A DNA stretch of 64,000 nt from Phascolarctos cinereus. Its lineage: Eukaryota; Chordata; Mammalia; Diprotodontia; Phascolarctidae. Below, in pieces: positions 10,990 through 21,649 of the stretch; the first letter of the stretch is position 1; every line of letters begins with the position of its first letter. The translations under genes and the position numbers were made by a program. The DNA is taken from the NCBI RefSeq assembly GCF_002099425.1, contig NW_018344068.1:2338001-2402000 (forward strand). Reading direction: 5' to 3'. The notes beneath the pieces are model-generated. The model saw nothing but the letters and a program-made list of their open reading frames with translations, made no database searches and was not told where the DNA came from.

Positions 10990-11150
10990 GATGACTCAGG
11001 CCCCAGCTGTCACCACAGCAACCTGTGTCGCCTAGCAATGTCTGTCTCCCGGTAACAGCGGTCTCCTAGCAATGGGATATTTTTCCGGGCTCTGGCTGAA
11101 GATCTGGTAGTTATTTTTAGCTCAGCTGCAGATCAATAGGCAGCTGCATT
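10990..11150. promoter_or_regulatory. Candidate enhancer with four tandem X-box-like motifs
   Basis: Four motifs fit or nearly fit GTNRCC(N0-3)RGYAAC in the same orientation. They are GTCACCACAGCAAC (11009-11022, exact), GTCGCCTAGCAAT (11027-11039, last base off), GTCTCCCGGTAAC (11044-11056, one base off) and GTCTCCTAGCAAT (11061-11073, two off). Start-to-start spacing is 18, 17 and 17 bp. Nearby are an AP-1/NF-E2-type ATGACTCAG (10991-10999), an MEF2-like TTATTTTTAG (11111-11120) and CAGCTG E-boxes (11123-11128, 11141-11146). No repeat signature is seen from about 10680 to 11170. The target gene is unknown; METRN lies 38 kb away. Confidence 0.55.
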
Positions 11151-11170
11151 TTCGGCTACTGGAGAAGATG

Positions 11171-12310
11171 CTGTTTGGGGAGGGGAGTGGAGACTGGATC
11201 TCTCGTCAAAGGGGGAAAAGACATTTCAGGCGACAGAAACATCTCGGATGAGTGTCCTGGTCGTACAGATCTGACTAGCCCATCAGCCTCACCCAGACTG
11301 CTTCCCCTTGGGCCTACTGCACTGATAACTCAGAACAGGGAGGGGTGGGGAGAGGGGATTTAATTGGGTATAAAAGGTACGGGAACCAGAAATTAAAAGA
11401 CTTGAGGAACAGCTGAGGAAATACTGAGTAACCAATTCCTTCAATGTAGCCCTGAGCCCATTTGCTGACTCAGCACAAGCTTTTCTTTTTTTCTCTCTCC
11501 TCCACTCCCTTTCCCACACAGGGGCCAGGTCCGTCCAAGGTTGGCATGAGTTCTTCGGGGCAGAGATACATTTGCTTGGAGGGGTTGGTCTGGGGGCATT
11601 ATAAGTCTGATGCCAGGCCCACTCCATCAATATTCATTATTTAGGCATCTAGGATGAGGACAATAGCAAGAACTGTGTTTTTCTCCCCAGGGGAAATAGG
11701 CCTACTTCCCAATTCTTTCCTCCTCACTGATGGTCTAAGCTGCCCCATCTGCCTTTTCTACTTCTCCCCACCCAGTTAAAGAGAGAGGATAAAGACATTT
11801 CTTGATTGCATTTTATCCCAGGAGATTCTGACTTTCCTCATTTCTTCTCTTCCCATCAGGATAAGGTCTCTGCTATCCAAGACATGAGATATCTTGTGGG
11901 TGCTATAAGGTGAGGTCAGATTTCCAAGTCAGAAGGCCCTACTTTCTGCAGCCTCTGCAGGATAAGGCCTGTTTGGCCTTTTACCCAGGCCTTTACCTCA
12001 GCACTCAGAGACCATTCCCAGGTCTCAAGACAAGGCCTTGGACCACTGGCTTTTGCCCTCACCTCACACCATGTTGGGGGAGTTCAGAAGAAAAGGTGCT
12101 TCTTGAGGGAGAAATTTATATAGAAATATCCACCACCCAAGAAATAGACTGCCCATATTTCAGAGGTAAGCTTTTTTTTTTCACCCTCTTCTTTTGGTCT
12201 TTAGCATTGTTTCCAAGTTACTAGCAACCTGGTCAGCTGTTGAGGTTAGGCAAGAAAGTCTAATGCTTTGGGAGTCCCTCTTTCATTAACGGCTTCTGGG
12301 GACTCCTTTT
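11171..12310. other. Unique sequence, no gene seen
   Basis: Follows the X-box block. The open frames (up to 113 codons at 11289-11630, minus) match nothing I recognise and run through low-complexity sequence. Confidence 0.6.
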
Positions 12311-12314
12311 AGGA

Positions 12315-13120
12315 GACAGTGTGGTCTTGTGGACAGTGTTAACTGGATGGAGTCAGGAGACCTCACACACTGTCATGGTGTGAGGCCTCCAACTTCTTAA
12401 TTTCTCAGTTTCCCCAATTGGAAGGATAGGGGAAAGTGAATGAGGTAATGTCTGAAGTACAGTACTTGGAATTCTTTGGAGATGTGAGACACAGAAACAC
12501 TGGGGAGTGGTATTGCTCTGCTTTTTCTGTGATATTGCTTCGGGGAAAGGAGGGGCCATTAGGAGCTTCTTCCAGAAAAGGCCTTGGGACAGCTTCATCT
12601 GCCATCTTCTGATTCTACTCTGAGGTCAATTTGGAGGTTCCCAGAGCAGTTTTCTTCCTTTTCTCTTCACTGTTCTGGTCAGGAGAGAGTCCCATCAGGT
12701 CAAGATGACTTAATTGTGGTTCTGATGAAAAGCAATGGGTTGATGAGGCTGCTTGGTATAACAGGAAGAGTATAAGACAAGAGTCATAGTTTTAGAGCTG
12801 GAAGGGATCTCAGAGAATATCAAATCCAAACTTTAATTTGATGAGGAATGAGAAAACTGCGGAGTAAAAAGGTAAAGTGATTTGCCCAAGGTCACACAAC
12901 AGGGAAAGAGCTGTGTCTAGAAATCATAGTGATAACAGATTTCTATACAGTAGTTTACAGTACACAAATTGCTTTCCTCACAGACAAGCACTATTATTCC
13001 AGATGAGGAAGCTGAGTCTCAGAGTGGTGAAGTGACTTATCCTAGATCATACAAACCAGAACCCGAGTCTTCTGATTTTCAGTCCATTGTCCTTTCCTCT
13101 GATCTTGACTTTTATGCTTT
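12315..13120. mobile_element. MIR relics with unique spacer
   Basis: A + strand MIR-like piece at about 12315-12480 (CAACTTCTTAATTTCTCAG..) and minus-strand pieces at about 12785-12910 (AAGTGATTTGCCCAAGGTCACACA) and 12950-13110 (CAGATGAGGAAGCTGAGTCTC). Nothing coding between them. Confidence 0.6.
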
Positions 13121-13985
13121 GACCCATAGGTGACCTTGGGCAAATTATTCGTGAGCCTCCCTTTCCTTATGAAATGGGTATGTCCCAAAAGGACAGAGGT
13201 TTGACCTCAGAGTCAGGGAGACCTTCATACAAATTCTGCCTCTGATACTTGGAACGTGGAGGATGTAATGGAAGGAATGTCCTAACCGTCCAACCCCATG
13301 CAAGTTAGGCTGGTTTTTTCCCTAAAACATATTGAAACCATCCTGGAGATGGATTGGCTCAAGAAGACAACTAGCTTAGATTATTAACATCACTTAGTTA
13401 CCTGAGGACAAAGTAGATCTGAGAAGCTCCTGGTGTGTCCCACACGTGGCTGGAAGACCATAAGAGGCTGTTCAAAGGCAGGGAAGCTTCCCTCAGCTGA
13501 ATGCTCTTGGGGTATCCTTTTCCTGCCGTGGCTAAGTAAATCTCCATTTGCCAACAGTTGAATGATTTCCAAGTGTCTCATTTCATTCCGATATCAAACA
13601 TAAACCACCAAGAGACTGGCCTGCCCGGCCCAGAACAGAGCAGCTGGTTAGTTATGCCGTACCGGCCTATGGACATTATAAGTCCCATGTTGGGACCACG
13701 CCTAACACTCAGTCAAGCAAAGAGCAATGAATTTAGCCTCAGAGTAGGCTGCTCTGCTCCCCAACTCTCTTCTCTGGGTGACCGTGTGACCCTAGAGGCA
13801 AGTCACTTAATCTCTAAATGCCCCAGGGAACTTTCTAATACTGTAAGTTCCAGAAAAGCTGCCCATTGACACCAATAGAGAGAATTATCTCACTGGGAGT
13901 TTCTTATGATAATGATGTCACAAGTCCAGAAAAAATATTATTGATAATAATACCAGCCCAGCTACTCATGGGGCTATTGTAAGGA
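13121..13985. other. Unique sequence, no gene seen
   Basis: A 103-codon + frame (13558-13869) has no recognisable similarity; part of it (CCGTGTGACCCTAGAGGCAAGTCACTTAATC) is MIR-derived. Confidence 0.6.
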
Positions 13986-13989
13986 AAAT

Positions 13990-14410
13990 CCAATGAGATG
14001 AAGCATGTGGAAGGGCTTGGAAAATTCCAGCGTGGAAGACTTGTATGAACTGATGAATAGCGATGTGAGCAGCACCAGGAGAACACTTTATACAATAACA
14101 ACCATACTGTAAAGACAAACTTAGGCACAATGATCGATACAAGGACCGACCACGGTTCCAGAGGACCCATAATGGATGAAACATGCTAGCCCCACTCCAG
14201 GTAGAGAGCTGATGGACTCAGAGTCCAGATTGAAGCATATTTTCTGCCCTTTTTTTTTTTTAAGATTTGGCTAATTTGGGAATTTGTTTCACTTGAGTGA
14301 GCACACATCTTTGCAATCGGTTTTTGTTTTTCTTACCTTTTCAGTAGGTCAAGAAAGGGGTTGTGGGAGGGAAAGAATTCAGATCAGAAAATAAAATAAA
14401 ATTGAATGAA
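13990..14410 (+). mobile_element. Older L1 3' end
   Basis: GATGTGAGCAGCACCAGGAG..CAAGGACCGACCACGGTTCC..GATGGACTCAGAGTCCAGAT..AATTTGGGAATTTGTTTCAC and an A-rich end at about 14385-14410. Diverged marsupial L1 subfamily. Confidence 0.75.
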
Positions 14411-14517
14411 AAAGAAAAGAAAATTCCAATGTGCATTAAAATAGAATGCAAAAGGTTTTTGTGACCCCTTACGATTCTTTCTCCGATTTTGTGATTTTGT
14501 CATCATTCTCATTTCAC

Positions 14518-15300
14518 AACATTTTAGATCTAGAAGAGCCCCTAGAGATTACCCGGTCCAAACCTTTTATTTTACAGAGGAAATTGAGGGCCAGAAAAAT
14601 GAAGCAACTTGCCCAATGTCACCCAGGTAATGTATGACAGAGTGAAGATTAAAACCCTGACTTCAAATCCTGGTGCCCTTCAACTGCCCCTCCAGTGTAG
14701 TCCTATCCATGGGTGCTTGACAGGTCTTCACTTACTCTATTCAGTAACCTCTGAGATGGGCCAAACATAGCAGGATACATACTTTGTACTTGCAGTCAGA
14801 AGACCTGGGATCTGATCCCATCTCTGTGCCATTTACTCTCTTTGTCACTTTGGGCAAGGCGCCTCAGTTTTCTTCTCTGTAAAAATGAGGGCGCTGAACT
14901 AGATGACCTATCAGATCTCTTTCTCATACAGATCCTGTGAACTCTAGGTGACTTCACGGTAAATGTCAGAAGCAGAATTGAAACCTGGGTCCTTTGGCGC
15001 CATAGAATGGTGATGGAACATTTATATGGCAACATTTATGTTGGCATAGTGCCTGGCATATAATAAGCACTTGATAAATGCTTCTTTCCTTCTTTCCTCC
15101 GTGCAAATATTATTTGATTCTCACAACAGCCTGGGAGGTAGGTTTGCTATTTTTATCACCATTTTACAGAGGAAGAAACTAAGGCAAATCAAAGGTGAAA
15201 TGACTTACACAGCTAGTAAGTGTCCGAGACAGCATTCTATTTCAGGTCTTCCTGATACCAACTCCAGCACTCTATTCCTTTTGTCATTTAACTGCCTCTA
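14518..15300. mobile_element. Cluster of three MIR-type SINEs
   Basis: Minus at about 14518-14690 (CAACTTGCCCAATGTCACCCAGG), plus at about 14770-14950 (GACCTGGGATCTGATCCC) and minus at about 15110-15290 (ACAGAGGAAGAAACTAAGGC). Confidence 0.65.
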
Positions 15301-15514
15301 CCATGCTCTTTCTGCTACCCCATGTATCCTCGTGAAAACATTTATGGAATGCCCACGAGTGACACAGTGCTAGTGAGGCCATGCCTAGTCACCAGAACAA
15401 GGAAGGAGACCATGTAGTAAGAGATGGCTAGGGTCACCAATTCATGTCCATGAAGGCAGCCCCTGACTCAAAGGAATTCTGCTGACATCTGAATGTACTT
15501 TTATCTGACCTATT

Positions 15515-15745
15515 TGGGACAGCTAGATAGAGAATGCTGGACCTGGAGTCGGGAAGACCCTGGGCAAGTCACTTAACTTCTCTTTGCCTCAGTTTCCTCA
15601 TCTGTAAAATGGGAATAATAATAGCACCTACCTTCTAGGGTTGTTGTCAGGATCAAATGAGATAATAATTATAAAGCACTTAGCGCAGTGCCAGGCCCAT
15701 GGTAAGTGCTATATAAATGTTAGCTATTATTATTATTATTACTTA
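15515..15745 (+). mobile_element. MIR-type SINE with (ATT)n end
   Basis: CTGGACCTGGAGTCGGGAAG..CAAGTCACTTAACTTCTC..ATCTGTAAAATGGGAATAATAA..AGTGCTATATAAATGTTAGC. Confidence 0.8.
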
Positions 15746-16074
15746 TTTATGATTAGTGTATTCAAAAGTACCTAGGTTTTGCTCACCCCAGATGGCACGT
15801 CCATAAAAGTCTCTGACTTCCTTTGTCTACTTCAATATAAAACCACACGGTTCCTGACATCTGTGAGCCATCCAGCAGTCTGGTAATGTCTGATTCGTAG
15901 AATACATGAAAGTGACTTTAGAGGTCCTCTAGCCCAATTCTTTCATTTTTCAAATGAGGAAACTGAGGCTCAGAAAGATTAGGTAATTCCCCCCCTCCCC
16001 CACCGCCATGGTGGTAAATTGGTCAATCTGCCACACAGGCAGAGCTGGCGATTCCTACCCAAGTACGTACCCAA

Positions 16075-16860
16075 TATTATTCCTCCTGTAGCACACCGCC
16101 ATCCTTCCCCCAAGCTTCCTGGGAGTGGTTCCTGCGCAGCTTTATCTCTCTAAGCCAGACAAAGACAAGGAACCAGCAGAAGGGAATGAAGCAAGATGCT
16201 TGTGTCTTTTTGTGCCCTTCTTGTATGAGTGAGTCTATCCACTAAATCTGTTTGTGTACCCTCCATAAAACCCATAGCTAGACCAACGGAGTGTGGAGTT
16301 TTGTCTCTGTTCCTTGAAATCTCAGACCTTACTAGCTGGCACAGCTGGGCGCCATCCAGAGTGAATGAAAACACATAGGGTCCATTCTCTGAAAGGGGTG
16401 TACAATTCAACAAAAACTGTGATCGAGCTCATCTTCCGTGCAAGGTCATGTTCTGGATATTGTATGATCTGAGACGTTCTGTGGACAGATTTGTAAGAGT
16501 CCTTAAGACAACTCAGTAGGCAGATGGGTTACCTGGCACACAAACACCTTGGGAAGGTGTCGGAATCTAGGGAGTTTGTGTCTAGGCAGGAGGGTGCCAG
16601 GGGAGACTTCTCCTTCTCTCCCACCTTGCTCCCTGCTCATTCTCCTCATTTCAGGGCAATGAGTCATGGAGCGACTTGGCATTGAGGCTGTGGACAGAAC
16701 CAAGGGATAGTATTCAACTACTTAAATGCCAAGTCCTCGGCTGTTATTTCCTGCTGGCTTTCCCTGTCCCTCGGGACACTAATACTCCTGATTTTTTTAT
16801 AGGCTACCCCCTTGAAAATCTGTCTTAAACAAAGCCCTCATGGAGCTAGTTGCAAGAGAG
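16075..16860. other. Unique sequence, no gene seen
   Basis: No repeat signature and no convincing exon. The 87-codon minus frame (16413-16150) is unrecognised. Confidence 0.55.
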
Positions 16861-16864
16861 ACAG

Positions 16865-17150
16865 CCTGACATCATGGCAAGAGTGCTGTCCCAGACATCA
16901 AAAAGTAGGAGAGCTGTGATTTGGATTTAGAGGACCTGGATTTGAATCCTGACTCGTGACACTTACTAGCAATGTGACCTTGGGTAAGTCACAGCCTCTT
17001 TGAATCTCATTTTCCTCACCTGTAAGGACAGTGACACAGTATAAAGACAGCTATAACTGTATTATTCAGGCCACAGGTAGTTGTGAGGAAAGCCTTTGCA
17101 AACTATAAAGCACTATAAAAATGTAACCCTATGGTTATTATAGGATTTGG
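16865..17150 (+). mobile_element. MIR-type SINE
   Basis: ATTTGAATCCTGACTCGTGACACTTACTAGC..CATTTTCCTCACCTGTAAGG..AACTATAAAGCACTATAAAAATG. Confidence 0.75.
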
Positions 17151-17239
17151 TATGGGCACTCTTTTTTTGGTATTTGACAGTCTTTTTACCCCTTCAGAAT
17201 TACTAAGGACATATTCTGGGGGCATTTTATTAGAGGCGT

Positions 17240-17735
17240 ACAGAATCATGGAATGTTTAAAGCTACAAGAAGCGTTAGGGATCTATTCCAACTTTCTTGT
17301 TTTATAGGGGAGAAAACTGAGGCCCAGAGAGGCTAAGTAACTTCCCTAAGAACACACAGCAAGTTAGTCTCAAAGAACCTAGGCTAGAATTAACGACTCC
17401 TGACTCCAAGTTCAGGGCTCTTCCCGCTACGCTATGTTTTTGTAATGCTTCATATCAGCACAAGGGCTTTCCTAGCAAGATGAAGATAATAATAATAATC
17501 ACATTTCTCTAAGAACTTGCAGTTTCAAAGTGATCTACTCACTACAACTTGGTGGGAAAAGTGTAAGAATTATTATTATTATTATTATTCCCATTTTGCA
17601 GATGAGGACACTGAGGCTTAAAAGGGAAGTGAATTGTCCCAGGTCAGTATTTGGTAGGGATGGGACAAAATCTGAGGTTTTTAGGATTCTGTGTCCCATA
17701 TTCTTCTGCAGCGATTCCTCCCTATAATCAAGACA
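17240..17735 (-). mobile_element. Two adjacent MIR-type SINEs
   Basis: + strand GGGGAGAAAACTGAGGCCCAGAGAGG..ACACACAGCAAG (about 17240-17430) and GCAGATGAGGACACTGAGGC (about 17480-17735) are reverse-oriented MIR cores. Confidence 0.7.
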
Positions 17736-17750
17736 AGATCAAATTCTTAC

Positions 17751-17897
17751 TTTTTTTTTTAAGGCAATTGGGATTAGGTGACTTGCCCAGGGTCACACAG
17801 CTAGTAAGTGTCAAGTGTTTGGTCTGAGTCCAAATTTGAACTCAGGTCCTCCTGACTTCAGGGCCCGTACTCTATCCGCTGTGCCACCTAGCTGCCC
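17751..17897 (-). mobile_element. Short tRNA-like marsupial SINE
   Basis: Minus-strand copy ending GTGCCACCTAGCTGCCC. TSD AAATTCTTAC (17741-17750) / AAATTCGTAC (17900-17909). Confidence 0.9.
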
Positions 17898-17939
17898 TTA
17901 AATTCGTACTTTTGTCTCGAGACACAAAAGTAGATCCAG

Positions 17940-18470
17940 ATCAGAGAAGAGAATAAGGTCATATGGGAAGTGGCTGGTAACGCTGGGATCAGAACACCAG
18001 GGTTCTGATAGGCAGGGGGTACTGGAGGAGGGACGGAGCCCCGAAGGTTCCCAGGGTACCACACTTTCTTGCTTCACACAAAGAAAGCGGTTTGTTTAGC
18101 TGGAAACCCCTCGATGTTTCATAAATATTGTCAGACGTTTAAACTGTGTTTAAGAACCACCAAAAATCCCATCCCAATGTGTCACCTAATCCTGTCTCTG
18201 CCTGGGAAGGCAGGTGGTAGAGAGGAATTGGCGGGGTGGAGGAGGATGGCACTCGCCACTGTAGGGGGCCAGGTGGTGGAGAGGCAGAAGAAGGAGGAGG
18301 GGATGAGAGGGGTCTCAGGGCTGGGAGAGAGCACCAGTCCACCTTGGGTGCCACCAGGCCCTAGGAGCTTCCTTGGATTTCTGTACATTCTTTAGTGAGT
18401 CTGAGATAGCATCCCTTAGAGGCAGAGCCAGTGCTGACTTATGGGCTTTGTATTAGAGAAGACAGACAAG
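17940..18470. other. Unique sequence, no gene seen
   Basis: Moderately GC-rich, with frames of up to 108 codons dominated by simple composition. Confidence 0.55.
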
Positions 18471-18472
18471 TG

Positions 18473-18616
18473 GTAGCTAGGTGGCGCAGTGGATAGAGCA
18501 CCAGCGGGGGAGTCAGGAGGACCTGAGTTCAAATCCAGCCTCAGACCCATAATGCTCACCAGCTGTGTGACTCTGGGCTTAACCCCAATTAACCCCAATT
18601 GTCTCACCAAAAACAA
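18473..18616 (+). mobile_element. Short tRNA-like marsupial SINE
   Basis: TAGCTAGGTGGCGCAGTGGAT..CTGAGTTCAAATCCAGCCTC..CCCAATTGTCTCACC. Its A-rich tail grades into the tetranucleotide repeat that follows. Flanks carry ACAGACAAGTGG and ACAGACAGTGG. Confidence 0.9.
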
Positions 18617-18636
18617 TCAAATAAATAAATAAATAG

Positions 18637-18667
<31 letters not shown>

Positions 18668-18712
18668 GATAGATAAATAAATAAATAAATAAAAAGACAA
18701 AAAAAATAGATA
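18617..18712. repeat. (AAAT)n/(GATA)n tetranucleotide repeat
   Basis: AAATAAATAAATAGATAGATAG-type array in the tail of the preceding SINE. It lies within the element's insertion boundaries, so it arose from the tail. Confidence 0.9.
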
Positions 18713-19041
18713 GGACAGACAGTGGTGTCACGAGGTCAGGTTCAGGTCTTCCCTTCCTTCTGCTACTCTCAGACCAGCGGAGAATGGGCAAATCTCTTTC
18801 TTTCTTGGAGTCTCACTTTGCCCCCTCTATGAAATGAGTCTAATAGCACTTCACTATCCTGCTGGGAGAAAAAGGACTTGGTAAACCTGAAAGCATTATA
18901 AAATATGAATGACTATTGGCCCCCATTCCCTGCCTCCCCATGAGGTTTGAAAATCTTCCTCCCTGTGTGTTAGTGACCTGTTCTAATGCTTGGGAGTCAT
19001 AGATTGTTAGCACTGGAAAGGTCCTCAGACGTCATATAAGT

Positions 19042-19262
19042 CAGAGGTGTCAAACACAAGGCCTGGGGCCGCATTGCACCCCTATCACTCGAGTGTGAAT
19101 GTGGCCTAAACCAGATTAAAATGTAAATGGGAAATATTTAATAAAATAAATAAAAATGCAGTTGAACATAGATAATGTTAATATGTAGTTTTCTAAGTTA
19201 CTGTGCAACAGCAGAAATATTTATGTATGGTTTAGTTGCCCCATTTTTATTTAACACCACTG
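19042..19262. mobile_element. 221-bp hAT-type MITE
   Basis: Inverted termini CAGAGGTGTCAAA and TTTAACACCACTG, flanked by the 8-bp duplication ATATAAGT / ATGTAAGT (one difference). The 'GTGTCAAAC..AAGGCC' end is of the kind seen in hAT non-autonomous elements. It is inserted in a MIR-like repeat. Confidence 0.75.
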
Positions 19263-19436
19263 ATGTAAGTCACATGCTTTCATCTTGTAAAGGCCCAGAG
19301 AGCCTGTTATTTGCCCAGGATCACACAGCTAGTTAGAGTTGGAGTTGAAACTGAAACTCAAGCCTTATATCTCTTTCCCCTATGTTTTTTCTACCACAAA
19401 ATAAAGACCTGTCTATCCTAGGAAGTGGAATTTGGG

Positions 19437-19710
19437 AGGACCTATGATGAAAGATACTGTCCACCTCCAGACAACTAATCAACTCTGAGTACAGATGGAA
19501 GAATATTTTTTCATTTTCTTTATTTTTCTTGCTCTTTTTGTACAATGTGGTTAATATGGAAATGTGTTTTGCATGATTTCACAGGTATAATTGATATCCT
19601 ATTGCTTGCCTTCTCAATGGGTGGGATCAGAACCGGAGAGAGGGAAGAATTTAGAACTCAAGATGTAAAAAAATGAATGTTAAAAATAAAATGATTTTTT
19701 ACAAAAAGTA
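19437..19710 (+). mobile_element. L1 3' end, short insertion
   Basis: L1 3'UTR (ATACTGTCCACCTCCAGAC..GGGAAGAATTTAGAACTC..AAATAAAATG). Perfect 14-bp TSD AAGTGGAATTTGGG (19423-19436, 19711-19724). Confidence 0.88.
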
Positions 19711-20069
19711 AAGTGGAATTTGGGCCATTAAAATGTGTGCATTTATACAAAATATTCCCCAGTGCACCTATCTGGATAGAGCTATAGATCTCTGAAGTGT
19801 TAAGCTCTTCATTCTGCCCCTCATTGTGTTGACCCCTAGTCAACTGCTACCCATGTCTAATTTTAGTACTGTTTTGTACACTATTGTGTGTTGTGTAAAT
19901 TGTAAGGTGCTAGCAACATGGGAACCATTATCCTGGTTGTTATTGTTGGGGGAGATGTCTTCTCTGCTGGTCCCACATTATTCCAGGGGGAAGGGTTTTC
20001 TTTTAGCATCTAGAGCAGATGTGACAAATGTGAAGCAGAACCTGATAATTTATTTATAGAACCAAAGTG

Positions 20070-20290
20070 CTCAGGCTGGAAAAGGGTCATCAAGAGGTCA
20101 TCTTATCCATCCCCCTGCCTTTCAGCAAGACTAAACTTTCCCAGGCAAGGGAGTATTTAGTCTGCTTTTGAAGAGTCCTGGAGAAGGAGACGCCCCAACC
20201 TCTCCCAGGAGTCCTCTCCAGTGTCTGGGAAACACATGTCTCAGGCTATTATGTCCTAATAGCTAACCTGACCCCCTTCCACTGCAGATT
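20070..20290 (+). mobile_element. CR1/L3-like relic
   Basis: AAGAGGTCATCTTATCCATCCCCCTGCC..GGAGAAGGAGACGCCCCAACC..TATTATGTCCTAATAGCTAACCT follows the L3 3' region. Confidence 0.5.
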
Positions 20291-20629
20291 CAGAACCCTA
20301 TGGTGGGAGAAACATCCATTCATTCAGTAAACACTAATTAAATGCTTATTTTGTGCAAAGCCCTGGAATAGGTGCTGGGGGTGAGGCAAAATTCAGATAA
20401 GGCATAGTCTCTGCCTTAATAGAGCTTATTATGGAGGATAAGATGCAAATACAGATAACTATCATTTGAAATGTTAGCTAATAAGTGCGGTTAAAAGGTG
20501 CAAAATATAGTGGGGTTGGTACTGATGTGACAGGGGGAGGGGAAGGAGATGGGCAATGCCCTCCAAACATCCCTTAAACCTCCAGGTATATCAAAGGACT
20601 GCATATCCTTGGACCCCAACCAATTCACA

Positions 20630-20870
20630 AATAGGCCTGCAAAGAAGGCTTTGTGCTCTGTGAGCAAAGCAGAACTGCAGTAGTGCAAAAGAAGCGTGAA
20701 ATGGACCAATTTAGAGACTTCTCTACTCCAAATGTTCACATGGAAGATTCTTGCCCAGCCCATGGTGGAGCCTTCTGAGCTCAGATTAGTCCAATCGTCC
20801 GCAATTGGACACACTGTACCTTGACCCCGACATAATGGTGTCATTTTGGTCCTCTCTGAGTGACATGCAA
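20630..20870 (+). mobile_element. RTE-X-like LINE 3' end
   Basis: GAGCAAAGCAGAACTGCAGTAG..CCAAATGTTCACATGG..GACACACTGTACCTTGAC..GTGTCATTTTGGTCCTCT matches the 3' segment of the LINE at 43639-44690 (GAGCAAAGCAGAGTTGAAATAA..CCAAATGTTCATGATG). The frame around 20746 keeps traces of a C-terminal Cys/His motif seen in this clade (inference). Confidence 0.55.
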
Positions 20871-21484
20871 GGCCTGCTTTACTCTCTCCAGTTTTCTGAT
20901 CAGTTTAACCACTTTCACAGTTCCCCTCCAGGAAATGTGGGAGACCCTTTGGATGGGTAGTGAATGGGGCACTATCCCAGAAGTTAGATGGGAGAGGAGA
21001 CAAATCCCAGGAAGGAGGGAATGAGACAGAATTTGCTCCAGGATAGACCTTAGACTTCTTCCTAAAGCAACTACTAGCTATGTGTCCTTACTCAGAGTGA
21101 TAGTGAGACTCAGGTGAGACAACGGATAGGAGTTAATTGTAAGTGCAAGCATATACTATATTATTATTATTCTCATGTGCAACTCAGTCCCAGCATGGCC
21201 ACATAGACAGCAGCACGTCTTGACTAGGACGCTTTTAGGGTCCTTGGCCTAACCCTGTTGAGAAGGGAAGACGCTTGGCAAAGATACTATCTGGGGTTGG
21301 AGGGTGGGTGCTGGTGAATGGAGGAAAAAGAGGTCTTGGAAAAAAATGTTAGCAAAAGGAATTACAGCTACTGGTAAGAGAAAAAGGGAAGTTGGGCTAC
21401 TGAGGGAGGGGGTCAGCCTCAGTTTCTTCAACTGTAAAGTAGGGATAATAATACTTTGCATAATACCTCACATGACTGTGTGTT

Positions 21485-21636
21485 GGCGCTCAAAGTGGAC
21501 CAAAATGACACCGTCATGTCAGTGTGTCTAACTATGGATGATTGGACTAATTTGAGCTCAGAAGGCTCCACCATAGGTTGGACACTAATTGTCCATATGA
21601 ACATTTGGAGTAAAGAAGTCTCTAATCCAGTTGATG
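21485..21636 (-). mobile_element. RTE-X-like LINE 3' end, inverted relative to 20630
   Basis: The reverse complement reads AGAGACTTCTTTACTCCAAATG..GTGGAGCCTTCTGAGCTC..GTGTCATTTTGGTCC, close to the + strand copy 0.7 kb to the left. It was the insertion target of the L1 fragment that begins at 21650. Confidence 0.55.
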
Positions 21637-21649
21637 TCTTAAAACTTTT

